From: Bacteroidia bacterium | GTDB taxonomy: Bacteria; Bacteroidota; Bacteroidia; Bacteroidales; VadinHA17 | DNA length: 39,888 nt | NCBI GenBank assembly: GCA_026391595.1 | Contig: JAPLDY010000049.1 | Span: forward strand, 1-39,888 | Direction of reading: 5' to 3' | Shown: positions 32,858 through 39,888 of the stretch, piece after piece | Layout: each line of letters begins with the position of its first letter | Position numbering within the stretch: the stretch's first letter is position 1 | Made by a program: the position numbers and the translations under genes | Notes under the pieces: generated by a model | What the model saw: only the letters and a program-made list of their open reading frames with translations | Database searches by the model: none | Told to the model about the DNA's origin: nothing

Positions 32858-34195
32858 ATGAATAAAGGACATCTTTCAAATATATGCAGGTTAATGATTG
32901 GCGCTTCGATCATGACTGCATTATTTACTTCATGCTATACTTCCAGGCCGGTTATTGACACCAATGACCTTTCCTACCTGTACAATCCAATGAAGAATCC
33001 TGTCAACCCCAGATATAATATTATTAGCGAAACCAACAATCAATCATCGTTGGGGATTAAATTCTTTGCCAGTGAGCTCTTTTTTTCAGAAGCCAATCCG
33101 CAGGGCGTGGCTTCAGCATCCATGGCTATCACTGTCAAGCTTTTCAATACGACCAGGGGAATGGTTCTTTCCGATACATCTTATTACAATCTGAGCATCA
33201 TCAAGGAAGAGGGTAAACAGGAATATATATACCATATCCCGCTTCGGGTTAATCCGGGGCTTGAATATGTTGCTGAAGTTAAGATCCTCGACAGGCTCCG
33301 GGCTCTGGTAATGCAGGCATTTATACCTTTCAATACCATGTCGGTAACGGGAAAGTATAATTACAGGGCGCAGGGACATTTTGATAAAATTGAACTGTTC
33401 AATCCGGTTGTCAGGGTCAATGAATTCACAAATCTGGTCTATCTCAGAGGCAAAGCTGATTCACTATATGTAGCTTATTATAAGCCATATACAATAATTC
33501 CTGATCCTCCTTCAATGCTGCTTCCCGAAAAAGCAATCGACTATGGACCTGATACGATCGTTGCATTGCCATACCACGATACCCTTCCGATGATGTTCCC
33601 TAAATCCGGTATTTATCTGTGCAGCGTGGACAGCAATTTAACTGACGGATTCACATTTTTCAATTTCGGACCTACATATCCGGAAATGAATACACCCGAT
33701 GTAATGATCGAGCCTCTCGCTTATCTTGCAACCGAAAATGAGCTTAACAATATGAGAACAGCTCAGCGGCCAAAGGTTGCACTCGATGAGTTCTGGATAA
33801 AATGCGGCGGTAACGTTGATAAGGCCCGTGAACTTATCAGGATCTATTATACAAGGGTTCTCTATGCAAATTATTACTTCACTTCATATAAAGAAGGGTG
33901 GCGGACTGAGCGAGGAATGATATATATAATTTATGGCCCGCCTGATAAAGTATACAAGAATTCAGAAGGTGAGAATTGGGGTTATAGTAAACCCGTAATA
34001 AAATCATCATGGGGAACAAGGTACAAGGTCAAGTCCGAATATTTGTATTTCACCTTTAAGAAAAAGAAAAGCGTCTTTTCAGATAACGACTATTTTATAA
34101 GCCGTAGCGAAACTCTGGTAACCTATTGGGATCAGGCTGTCGCATCCTGGAAAAAGGGAATTGTTTTCAGGCTTGATAATCCCGAAGAATTTTAA
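32858..34195 (+). CDS. GWxTD-domain lipoprotein
   Basis: The 445-residue product has a lipoprotein-like signal with Cys in LFTSCYTS. It has a beta-rich middle with secreted features and ends in the GWxTD domain (about 330-440): KARELIRIYYTRVLYANYYF, then EGWRTERGMIYIIYGPP and the WGYSKPV stretch. The typical Thr-Asp is varied to Thr-Glu. The domain is common in Bacteroidota and has no settled function. ATG at 32858 is preferred; an in-frame ATG at 32816 overlaps the previous gene and gives no signal peptide start. The 5-base gap to the next gene keeps it in the operon. Confidence 0.85.
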   Translation: MNKGHLSNICRLMIGASIMTALFTSCYTSRPVIDTNDLSYLYNPMKNPVNPRYNIISETNNQSSLGIKFFASELFFSEANPQGVASASMAITVKLFNTTRGMVLSDTSYYNLSIIKEEGKQEYIYHIPLRVNPGLEYVAEVKILDRLRALVMQAFIPFNTMSVTGKYNYRAQGHFDKIELFNPVVRVNEFTNLVYLRGKADSLYVAYYKPYTIIPDPPSMLLPEKAIDYGPDTIVALPYHDTLPMMFPKSGIYLCSVDSNLTDGFTFFNFGPTYPEMNTPDVMIEPLAYLATENELNNMRTAQRPKVALDEFWIKCGGNVDKARELIRIYYTRVLYANYYFTSYKEGWRTERGMIYIIYGPPDKVYKNSEGENWGYSKPVIKSSWGTRYKVKSEYLYFTFKKKKSVFSDNDYFISRSETLVTYWDQAVASWKKGIVFRLDNPEEF

Positions 34196-34200
34196 AACCG

Positions 34201-34941
34201 ATGCAAAAAGAATCAGATTGTATTTTTGGATTGCGCCCTGTAATTGAGGCAATCAAGGCAGGTAAGCAGATCGACCGTCTCCTTGTCAGGCAGGGCTTGC
34301 AGGGGACGCTTTATCATGAGCTGATGACAGAAGTTAAAAAGAATAATATCGTTTATCAGATCGTACCACTTGAAAGAATTGAGCTTGTCACCAGGAAAAA
34401 TCATCAGGGCGTTCTTGCCTGGCTCTCAATAATCGAATATCAATATATTTCAAATCTTCTTCCGATGATATTCGAAAAAGGAGAAGATCCTCTGATCCTT
34501 GCCCTTGACGGCGTATCGGATGTAAGGAATTTCGGTGCTATCGTTAGAAGTGCAGAATGTCTGGGCGCACATGCAATTGTCATCCCGGAGAAAGGTTCAG
34601 CCCGTATAACTGCAGATGCAGTAAAAACATCCGCCGGAGCCCTTCATTCATTTCCTGTTTGCAGGGAAAAATCAATTGTAAGAGCCATTGAATACCTCAA
34701 AGATTCAGGTCTTAAAGTTATTTGTGCCGGAGAAAAATCGGGAACAGAAGCTTCCAAAACTGACCTTAAGGGCCCTCTTGTCGTAGTAATGGGCTCGGAG
34801 GAAAAAGGGATCAGCAGGGAGCTTATTGCAATATCTGATAAAACTGTCAAGATCCCGATTAAGGGCAGCATAGAGTCATTGAATGTCTCAGTGGCTGCAG
34901 GTATTCTTCTGTATGAAATTGCCAGACAGAGAAACGTCTGA
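34201..34941 (+). CDS. rlmB: 23S rRNA (guanosine-2251-2'-O)-methyltransferase RlmB-like (SpoU/TrmH)
   Basis: This SPOUT-class enzyme methylates the ribose of a guanosine in 23S rRNA. The 246-residue product has the substrate-binding N-domain (IFGLRPVIEAIKAGKQIDRLL...HQGVLAWL). The SPOUT motifs follow: motif 1 ALDGVSDVRNFGAIVRSAECLGAHAIVIP, motif 2 VVMGSEEKGIS and motif 3 VKIPIKGSIESLNVSVAAGI, including the knot-forming Ser-Leu-Asn. It is the last gene of the operon that starts with the ABC-F gene, which makes a ribosome-related theme for first and last genes. Its TGA lies in a TGATCA palindrome shared with the stop of the convergent transaldolase gene. A related TrmH-family tRNA methylase would look similar; rlmB is the best fit by length and N-domain. 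Confidence 0.88.
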   Translation: MQKESDCIFGLRPVIEAIKAGKQIDRLLVRQGLQGTLYHELMTEVKKNNIVYQIVPLERIELVTRKNHQGVLAWLSIIEYQYISNLLPMIFEKGEDPLILALDGVSDVRNFGAIVRSAECLGAHAIVIPEKGSARITADAVKTSAGALHSFPVCREKSIVRAIEYLKDSGLKVICAGEKSGTEASKTDLKGPLVVVMGSEEKGISRELIAISDKTVKIPIKGSIESLNVSVAAGILLYEIARQRNV

Positions 34942-36159
34942 TCAACTGATAATTCCGCTTATCCTTTCATCAAGCATTTTCTGATCTGAAGTGAATGATG
35001 CCAGACCAGCGAGAGTAAGCAGCGTATCAGGGGCAATCTTCCCCTCTTTTATCTTCTGCTCCCATTTTGAATAGACCGGTATCTTTCCATCAGAGGCGAT
35101 AAAGCCTTTTTCTTCCTTAGTCAGAGAAGGGAACATATCCTCACATCCTTCGTTCTGGGCTATTTTATTAAACTCAGCTCCTGTTGCCGGAAGTTTCGTT
35201 GCAAAACGTTCTGCAAGGTTCAGAACATTGTCGCTTACAGTCCAGAATTTTTCAATACATGCTTCTTTAGCAGAAGCATTCATATTCACCTTATAGTTCT
35301 CGTGCATCCGTGATTTAAACTTGCCGGATAGTGATTTGCGCCCGGCAGCAGCCACTTTTGGAGGTATTGTATAAACATCTGCACCTGCAAGCAGTTCAAT
35401 CTGGTTATAATTCCTGAGGCTGGCAGCTATAAGCTTTGTCTGCCATGGATTTTTTGCAGAGAGCCCGGTGACCCAGTTCTGCGAAGAGATAACTGCCATT
35501 TCACCTGCTCCTGTTCCATCGCCAAGCTTATTGTCGATCATAAAAGCGCCTATTCTCCCAAGGAAAACATTCAGGTAATCAGGTCTTGCTACTCTGGTAA
35601 CCAGCACATTCTGGCGTGCACTGAATTCAAGTGTAAAATTGATCCTGACCCCTGCATCCCTGAGCTTTCTGGCACCAATCAGTCCTTCGGCCGTGTACGG
35701 AACCTTAACTATGAATTGTTCGGGACAGATCTCATGCAATCTTTTTCCGTAGTACTCTATAGCTTTAATATCATGAGCCGTATCGGTATGAAGCTCCACA
35801 CTAACCAAACCTCCAAATTTCGATGCGAGCCTCAGTCCGTGCCTGGCATTAAGTATGAATGCTATCTCTTTTGTCTTTTCTTCAATGGGAAGATCCCTGA
35901 CAACACTTTTTGCCTCTGAAATGAAAACATCATAGATTCCCTTCTGTATCTCATTGTTCAGCAATGTATTATTAGTAGTCAGGGCGCTCATTTCCGCGGT
36001 CCAGTTTGCTTCTGCCTCATCCATGTCGCCCGTATCGAGCCACAACTCTGTCCCTGTCTTCCGAAGTGATTCCCAGAAAGGGTCTTTTTTACGTGTTATA
36101 TGTTTTTCACTCAGGTTCTTCCACAAAAAATCGCTTATTCTGGTGTTCAGATCTGCCAT
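34942..36159 (-). CDS. Transaldolase-family protein
   Basis: Transaldolase transfers a dihydroxyacetone unit between sugar phosphates in the pentose phosphate pathway, using a Schiff-base lysine. That lysine is present (FIVKVPYTAEG, Lys152), together with ELWLDTGDMDEAE, VSVELHTDTA, GVRINFTLEFSARQ and VFLGRIGAF. At 405 residues it is longer than the common TalB (about 317) and TalC (about 220) forms; residues about 300-405 form a helical C-terminal extension (NLAERFATKLPATGAEF to SDQKMLDERISGI). Such long forms occur in Bacteroidota. The activity could be transaldolase or a related aldolase. It is convergent with rlmB. Confidence 0.85.
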   Translation of the reverse strand: MADLNTRISDFLWKNLSEKHITRKKDPFWESLRKTGTELWLDTGDMDEAEANWTAEMSALTTNNTLLNNEIQKGIYDVFISEAKSVVRDLPIEEKTKEIAFILNARHGLRLASKFGGLVSVELHTDTAHDIKAIEYYGKRLHEICPEQFIVKVPYTAEGLIGARKLRDAGVRINFTLEFSARQNVLVTRVARPDYLNVFLGRIGAFMIDNKLGDGTGAGEMAVISSQNWVTGLSAKNPWQTKLIAASLRNYNQIELLAGADVYTIPPKVAAAGRKSLSGKFKSRMHENYKVNMNASAKEACIEKFWTVSDNVLNLAERFATKLPATGAEFNKIAQNEGCEDMFPSLTKEEKGFIASDGKIPVYSKWEQKIKEGKIAPDTLLTLAGLASFTSDQKMLDERISGIIS

Positions 36160-36167
36160 AGTAATAT

Positions 36168-36392
36168 TTATTTGTTATTAACAACTAATTGCTCATTTTG
36201 TTTTTGAAAGCGCAGGAAGGCCATCATACCTAGCCCCACAATTAACATCCGGGCAAAAACATTTGACGGCCAGTCCAGCAATATTACGGTAAGAACGAAT
36301 CCTGATGTACCTGGGATTGAAGCCAAATTATAGCCTGATCCTGTGTCAAGCAGCAGTTCTTTCAGCCAAATTGCCGGATCTTGTTTGAACAT
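36168..36392 (-). CDS. Possible small membrane protein (74 residues)
   Basis: The ORF starts with MFKQDPAIWLKELLLDTGSGY and contains one hydrophobic segment (FARMLIVGLGMMAFLRF) preceded by another moderately hydrophobic one (GFVLTVILLDW), ending in a polar tail. It lies 8 bases upstream of the transaldolase start on the same strand, as an operon leader gene would. I do not recognise a family. No signal peptide or lipobox is seen. It could be a real small protein or an untranslated leader; the fact that no alternative ORF covers this stretch favours it only a little. Confidence 0.4.
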   Translation of the reverse strand: MFKQDPAIWLKELLLDTGSGYNLASIPGTSGFVLTVILLDWPSNVFARMLIVGLGMMAFLRFQKQNEQLVVNNK

Positions 36393-36491
36393 AGTTCCTG
36401 ACTAAAATATTTTGGGCAAAAATAGTCAAATAATTAATCCGTCTTACTCTTTATTTTTAGCTTTACTGTTTACAATCAAAACAGAACAGAT

Positions 36492-37766
36492 ATGAGAACG
36501 ATAGCATTGCTAGTAATATCCTGTCTTTTCACTGCGGTCTCGGGGCAGAGTACCTTCGATAAGTATTTCACCGGCAAAGTATTAAGGTTCGATTATATGC
36601 TTGCCGGCAACAGCACGAAGACGACAGTATATCCGGTAGGAATGAAGGAGGAACCTTTTTTCGGCGGATCCAGGATCCAGCTTACCGATCCGTTCAATTT
36701 CGGTAATCTGAAATATGAAGTCTTTGATGTATCAGACAACACTCTTATCTATTCGAGGGGGTTCTGTACGCTTTATCAGGAATGGCAAACAACGGCAGAG
36801 GCAAAGGTGATGGACAGAAGTTTTTATGAAGTCGCAACATTGCCTTTCCCTAAGAACAAGGTGAGACTTATCCTGAGTATGAGGGAGAAGAATGGATCAT
36901 TTTCAAAACTGTTTGAAACAGAAATTGATCCTGCAAACTATTTCATAAGGAAGGAAAAACCGGTGAATGCCCAGGTAACAAATATCTGTTATGCAGGCGA
37001 TCCCGCAACAAATGTCGATCTTGCTTTCATTGCCGAAGGTTATACAGCTTCTGAAATGACAAAGTTCAGGGAGGATGTAAAGAAGATGGCAGATATTCTG
37101 TTTGCCGAGCCTCCGTACAATGAATATAAGAATAAGTTCAATATTTATGCTGTCGAAGCTGTTTCTGCCGAATCAGGTACCGATATACCGGGAGAAAGAA
37201 GCTATGTGAACACAGCCGTAAACAGCACCTTTTATACTTTCGACATAGACCGTTATCTTACTACCCAGGATATCAAATCTGTCAACGACTACGCTGCCCT
37301 TGTTCCACATGATAATATTATCGTACTTATAAACAGTAATAAATATGGCGGTGGAGGTGTATATAACTACTACAGCGGCACAACAACCGGGCATGCTTAC
37401 TCCGATAAAGTTTTTATTCATGAATTCGGACACGGTTTCGCAGGACTGGCAGACGAATATTATACATCTGATGTAGCTTATGAAGAATTTTATCCTCTCA
37501 ATGTTGAGCCCTGGGAGCCGAATATAACCACCAGGGTCAATTTCGATGCCAAATGGAAGAATATGATCGCCAAAGAGACACCGGTGCCGACACCTGCGGA
37601 AGACAAATACAAAACCGTAACCGGACTATTTGAAGGCGGTGGCTATTCAGCAAAGGGGATTTATCGTCCGGAAATGGATTGCAGGATGAAGAGCAATTCA
37701 CCAAAAGGCTATTGCACTGTCTGCCGGGAGGCAGTAAAGGATATGATTGAATTCTATATAAAATGA
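36492..37766 (+). CDS. Secreted M64 family metallopeptidase
   Basis: M64 (IgA peptidase family) enzymes are zinc endopeptidases. The 424-residue product has a signal peptide ending near AVSGQ. Its N-domain (about 25-150) is beta-rich. The catalytic domain follows (about 170-420) with FIAEGYTASEM, HDNIIVLINSNKYGGGGVYN and the zinc site FIHEFGHGFAGLADEYY (His310, Glu311, His314, then Asp320/Glu321). A C-terminal Cys cluster (DCRMKSNSPKGYCTVC) is present. All family hallmarks are there. The function outside the cell is probably protein breakdown; an immunoglobulin target is known only for one gut relative. It has no T9SS sorting domain. The stop codon is built into the inverted repeat that follows. 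Confidence 0.92.
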   Translation: MRTIALLVISCLFTAVSGQSTFDKYFTGKVLRFDYMLAGNSTKTTVYPVGMKEEPFFGGSRIQLTDPFNFGNLKYEVFDVSDNTLIYSRGFCTLYQEWQTTAEAKVMDRSFYEVATLPFPKNKVRLILSMREKNGSFSKLFETEIDPANYFIRKEKPVNAQVTNICYAGDPATNVDLAFIAEGYTASEMTKFREDVKKMADILFAEPPYNEYKNKFNIYAVEAVSAESGTDIPGERSYVNTAVNSTFYTFDIDRYLTTQDIKSVNDYAALVPHDNIIVLINSNKYGGGGVYNYYSGTTTGHAYSDKVFIHEFGHGFAGLADEYYTSDVAYEEFYPLNVEPWEPNITTRVNFDAKWKNMIAKETPVPTPAEDKYKTVTGLFEGGGYSAKGIYRPEMDCRMKSNSPKGYCTVCREAVKDMIEFYIK

Positions 37767-37861
37767 CCCCCCATCCCCCCTGAAGGGGGGTTTAAACCCA
37801 TTACAATTTATAATTAATTTTTAATTTTATATAGCCCCCCTAAAGGGGGGTTGGGGGGTCA
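37764..37861. terminator. G/C-run inverted repeat that includes both convergent stop codons
   Basis: The outer arms are TGACCCCCC (37764-37772) and GGGGGGTCA (37853-37861). They contain the TGA of the M64 gene and, in reverse, the TGA of the TPR/SPOR-like gene. Each side carries its own hairpin: CCCCCC-tgaa-GGGGGG (37775-37790) and CCCCCC-taaa-GGGGGG (37835-37850). The AT-rich middle supplies T runs in either direction, so it can terminate both transcripts. The GGGGGTTGGGGGGT motif recurs at 23785. Confidence 0.6.
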
Positions 37862-39640
37862 TTCTATTTGTTCAAATAACGTTCGTGCTGTCTCAACAGG
37901 GACCTCTTTTTTCCCAAGACGTGCAACTACTCTAGAATCATGGTAGCCGTTCCGTATCAGGAGGTCTGCATAGCTCAGAGCGCTATCGTAGGTAATGAAT
38001 TTACCAATCAGGTAAACAGTTGACCCATCGGCAGATGATTCTGTATCAAAGCCTCTGGTGCCAGCGATATTCTTTATGCCTTGGAGAACATCCTGGTTGA
38101 CCGGCTTAGCTGACCTGGTAACTTCAACCCTGAAGCAAAGTTCCGGAGGAATGGTATCTGCGGGTGTCATGCTTTTAGTTAATACATTGAAAGGCTTCTT
38201 GCTCCACTCTTTTTCCAGGACAGCAGCCCTTTCCAGTGAGACACGCTTCCCTCCCGAAAAGGCAACTATAAAGGCATCCTTGAATCCCTTTTGCTTAACT
38301 GTCAGCAGCGCCTTTCTTGCATCAGCTATGCGTCTGAACAACCCTGCATAATATGTAGTATAATCGTTTCCTGCTGTCTTGAAACCGTAAACCGGAGTTA
38401 TTCCCTTGAAATATGACATGGCGACCGGATTCCGGAAAACTGCTGTCTGGATACGGTATATAAGTCCGGGAGGGATGGCCTTATTGAACGGTATCTTATC
38501 TGTCGAACCAGCTTCTGAAGGTTTTACTTCAAATAAAGAAAATGATTCAATGGATCTTACTTTTGAAGGCTTGGCTTCCTCTTTTACAGCAGTAATTGCC
38601 GTACTATCGCGTCGGACACTTTCCTCTATTTTTTTTGCGTAGGTCTCTGCCCGGGCAGTATCCTTCTTAATAACTGCAGTATCTTTCTTCAAAGGTTCAG
38701 CAATTCTTAATTTGGATGTATCGGCAGGCTCTGCTTTATGTGCTGAGGAATCAGCTTTCGGGACAGTTTCCTGTCCGTCGATTTTTATTGCAGAAAATGA
38801 GGTGGAATTCATGGATACCTGCGCTTCGTTATACTTCAGGTCCGCCTCTTTCTGAAATTTTGCTGCTCGTCCTTCAGTCTCTGTTATCTTGGTCCTTAAT
38901 TCTGTTTTAGCCTTGTAATCCAGCTTATCCAGACTGGTTTTCCACTCTTCGGTAATTTTATAAAGTGAGTCTGCTTTATACTGATATTCAATAGCTTTAG
39001 CCAAAATTAAATCAAAGTTACCCGGTATTGAATCCTGAGTCTTTTTAGTAATTGTTGCTCCATAATATTCAGGTTCAGCCGCTTCTATGACTGGTTTATC
39101 GGATATTTGAACTTGTTTTTCATCGGCTAAAGGCAAAGATGCGGATTCGGTCAGTTGTCCTTTCCTTTCATGGCATTGCTGTAAAAATGATGGGATATCA
39201 AGATCCCGGGCAATTTTCTTTCCGTATTGTTCCGTGAATGCATTATAGGAGGAAATGGCTTCATCAAACCTCCCAGTCATTTGCTGGGCTCTCCCCAGCC
39301 AGAACAATGCATCGGACGGCACTGACCTGACCACTGCGCTGCCCTGTTGAGCCTGCTTTAGCTGAAGCAATGCTTCTCCCGGATCCCTGTTAAGTTTTAC
39401 CAGGCAAACTCCTGAATAATACTTATATAACGGATCTTTGGGGAATGTGACAAGAAGCTCGCTGAAGCCACTGTAAGCCAGCTCATAATCTCCTCTGGAA
39501 AATGCATCTATGGACGATTGGCGTGTAGGTTTCTGCTGGGCATTAAGAGACGATAAACCCATTCCAGTCAGGATGAGAATCATCACTGCCAGGTGTGGAA
39601 ACCTTCGCCTTTCCCTTATCAGGCTTGTACAGGGCTTCAT
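37859..39640 (-). CDS. Secreted TPR protein with two SPOR-like C-terminal domains
   Basis: The 593-residue product has a signal peptide (to about SLNAQQ) and two or three tetratricopeptide-like repeats (about 40-165: AFSRGDYELAYSGFSELLVTF, LYKYYSGVCLVKLN, ALFWLGRAQQMTGRFDEAISSY). A charged coiled-coil and low-complexity linker follows (about 190-385, EGRAAKFQKEADLKYNEAQ; Lys/Asp/Thr/Ala-rich). Two SPOR-like units follow at about 390-480 (YRIQTAVFRNPV...YYAGLFRRIADARKALLTVKQKGFKDAFIVAF) and about 500-590 (FRVEVTRSAKPV...YLIGKFITYDSALSYADLLIRNGYHDSRVVA). SPOR domains bind peptidoglycan lacking stem peptides. Its role is probably in the periplasm at the cell wall; no known partner is nearby. Confidence 0.82.
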   Translation of the reverse strand: MKPCTSLIRERRRFPHLAVMILILTGMGLSSLNAQQKPTRQSSIDAFSRGDYELAYSGFSELLVTFPKDPLYKYYSGVCLVKLNRDPGEALLQLKQAQQGSAVVRSVPSDALFWLGRAQQMTGRFDEAISSYNAFTEQYGKKIARDLDIPSFLQQCHERKGQLTESASLPLADEKQVQISDKPVIEAAEPEYYGATITKKTQDSIPGNFDLILAKAIEYQYKADSLYKITEEWKTSLDKLDYKAKTELRTKITETEGRAAKFQKEADLKYNEAQVSMNSTSFSAIKIDGQETVPKADSSAHKAEPADTSKLRIAEPLKKDTAVIKKDTARAETYAKKIEESVRRDSTAITAVKEEAKPSKVRSIESFSLFEVKPSEAGSTDKIPFNKAIPPGLIYRIQTAVFRNPVAMSYFKGITPVYGFKTAGNDYTTYYAGLFRRIADARKALLTVKQKGFKDAFIVAFSGGKRVSLERAAVLEKEWSKKPFNVLTKSMTPADTIPPELCFRVEVTRSAKPVNQDVLQGIKNIAGTRGFDTESSADGSTVYLIGKFITYDSALSYADLLIRNGYHDSRVVARLGKKEVPVETARTLFEQIE

Positions 39641-39788
39641 TTATGCATACGCTTAATTATCTGATTATTACAAATATTACTGATAGCTTCTGCAATGATC
39701 ATTATTGTTGATAATTAAAAAAATACTTTTCTTCAGAATACAATTCAAACTTCGTAAATTTACCCGTAATAACAAAATTACTAATTCA

Positions 39789-39888
39789 ATGGCACTATTG
39801 AAAGAGGGCATGATGGCGCCTTTATTTGAAGGTACTGACCAGGATGGAAAAACAGTGAAGATGAGTGACTTTGCAGGTAAAAAGATCG
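39789..39888 (+). CDS. Peroxiredoxin of the Bcp/thioredoxin-dependent thiol peroxidase type, 5' part
   Basis: The ATG at 39789 opens a frame that runs off the window after 33 codons: MALLKEGMMAPLFEGTDQDG, then KTVKMSDFAGKKI. This is the N-terminal pattern of AhpC/TSA peroxiredoxins of the Bcp type (G..AP.F...D..G..V.LSDF.GK), whose peroxidatic Cys lies just beyond the window edge. It should reduce peroxides with electrons from thioredoxin. The 148-base gap upstream is AT-rich with a weak TAAATTTA -7-like box at 39755-39762. Confidence 0.8.
   Translation, partial: MALLKEGMMAPLFEGTDQDGKTVKMSDFAGKKI

Overview
The window reads as chromosomal DNA of a member of the Bacteroidota, most likely an environmental Bacteroidales. 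The markers are a TonB-dependent receptor, surface lipoproteins, two type IX secretion (T9SS) C-terminal sorting domains, a GWxTD-domain protein, Bacteroidota-type -7 boxes and weak Shine-Dalgarno use. Coding density is high on both strands. No integrase, transposase, phage or plasmid gene and no CRISPR array is visible.

Layout. 1-2.3 kb: the tail of a membrane protein and a reverse-strand M3 peptidase lipoprotein broken by a frameshift with missing sequence. 2.6-13.1 kb: a cluster for secreted or surface proteins that points to extracellular nucleic acids. It holds a T9SS protein with an OB-fold-like domain (also broken), two endonuclease/exonuclease/phosphatase (EEP) proteins, a TonB-dependent receptor without a SusD, two DUF5689-like/choice-of-anchor lipoproteins and a T9SS-exported endonuclease I. 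A NupG-like nucleoside permease follows at 13.7 kb. I read this as a candidate nucleic-acid scavenging locus: cut DNA outside the cell, bind and import fragments, take up nucleosides. 15-18.4 kb: two L,D-transpeptidases, a membrane protein and a separately transcribed helical lipoprotein (own promoter, own strong terminator). 18.6-23.5 kb: a secreted M28 peptidase and a secreted caspase-like protein with seven Ig-like repeats. 24.2-28.8 kb: an OLD-like ATPase with a degraded TOPRIM region, a SpoIIE-type phosphatase and RlmD. 28.8-30 kb: a lipase-like lipoprotein. 30.1-34.9 kb: an operon of ABC-F ATPase, acyl-ACP thioesterase, GWxTD lipoprotein and RlmB. 34.9-39.9 kb: transaldolase, a small membrane ORF, an M64 peptidase, a TPR/SPOR-like protein and the start of a Bcp-type peroxiredoxin.

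The most unusual non-coding structure surrounds the two tRNA-Ser genes (CGA at 13.28 kb, GCU at 24.06 kb, 10.7 kb apart on opposite strands). Each has a palindromic repeat of one shared family just upstream. Each is followed, starting at its discriminator base, by a 126-129 bp nested-palindrome element of the same design. The 16-bp outer arms of the two elements differ at four positions, yet each pair is perfectly self-complementary, so structure is kept while sequence drifts. Further related modules are arrayed at 23.6-23.85 kb.

Functional calls rest on motifs read by eye. No database search was run.
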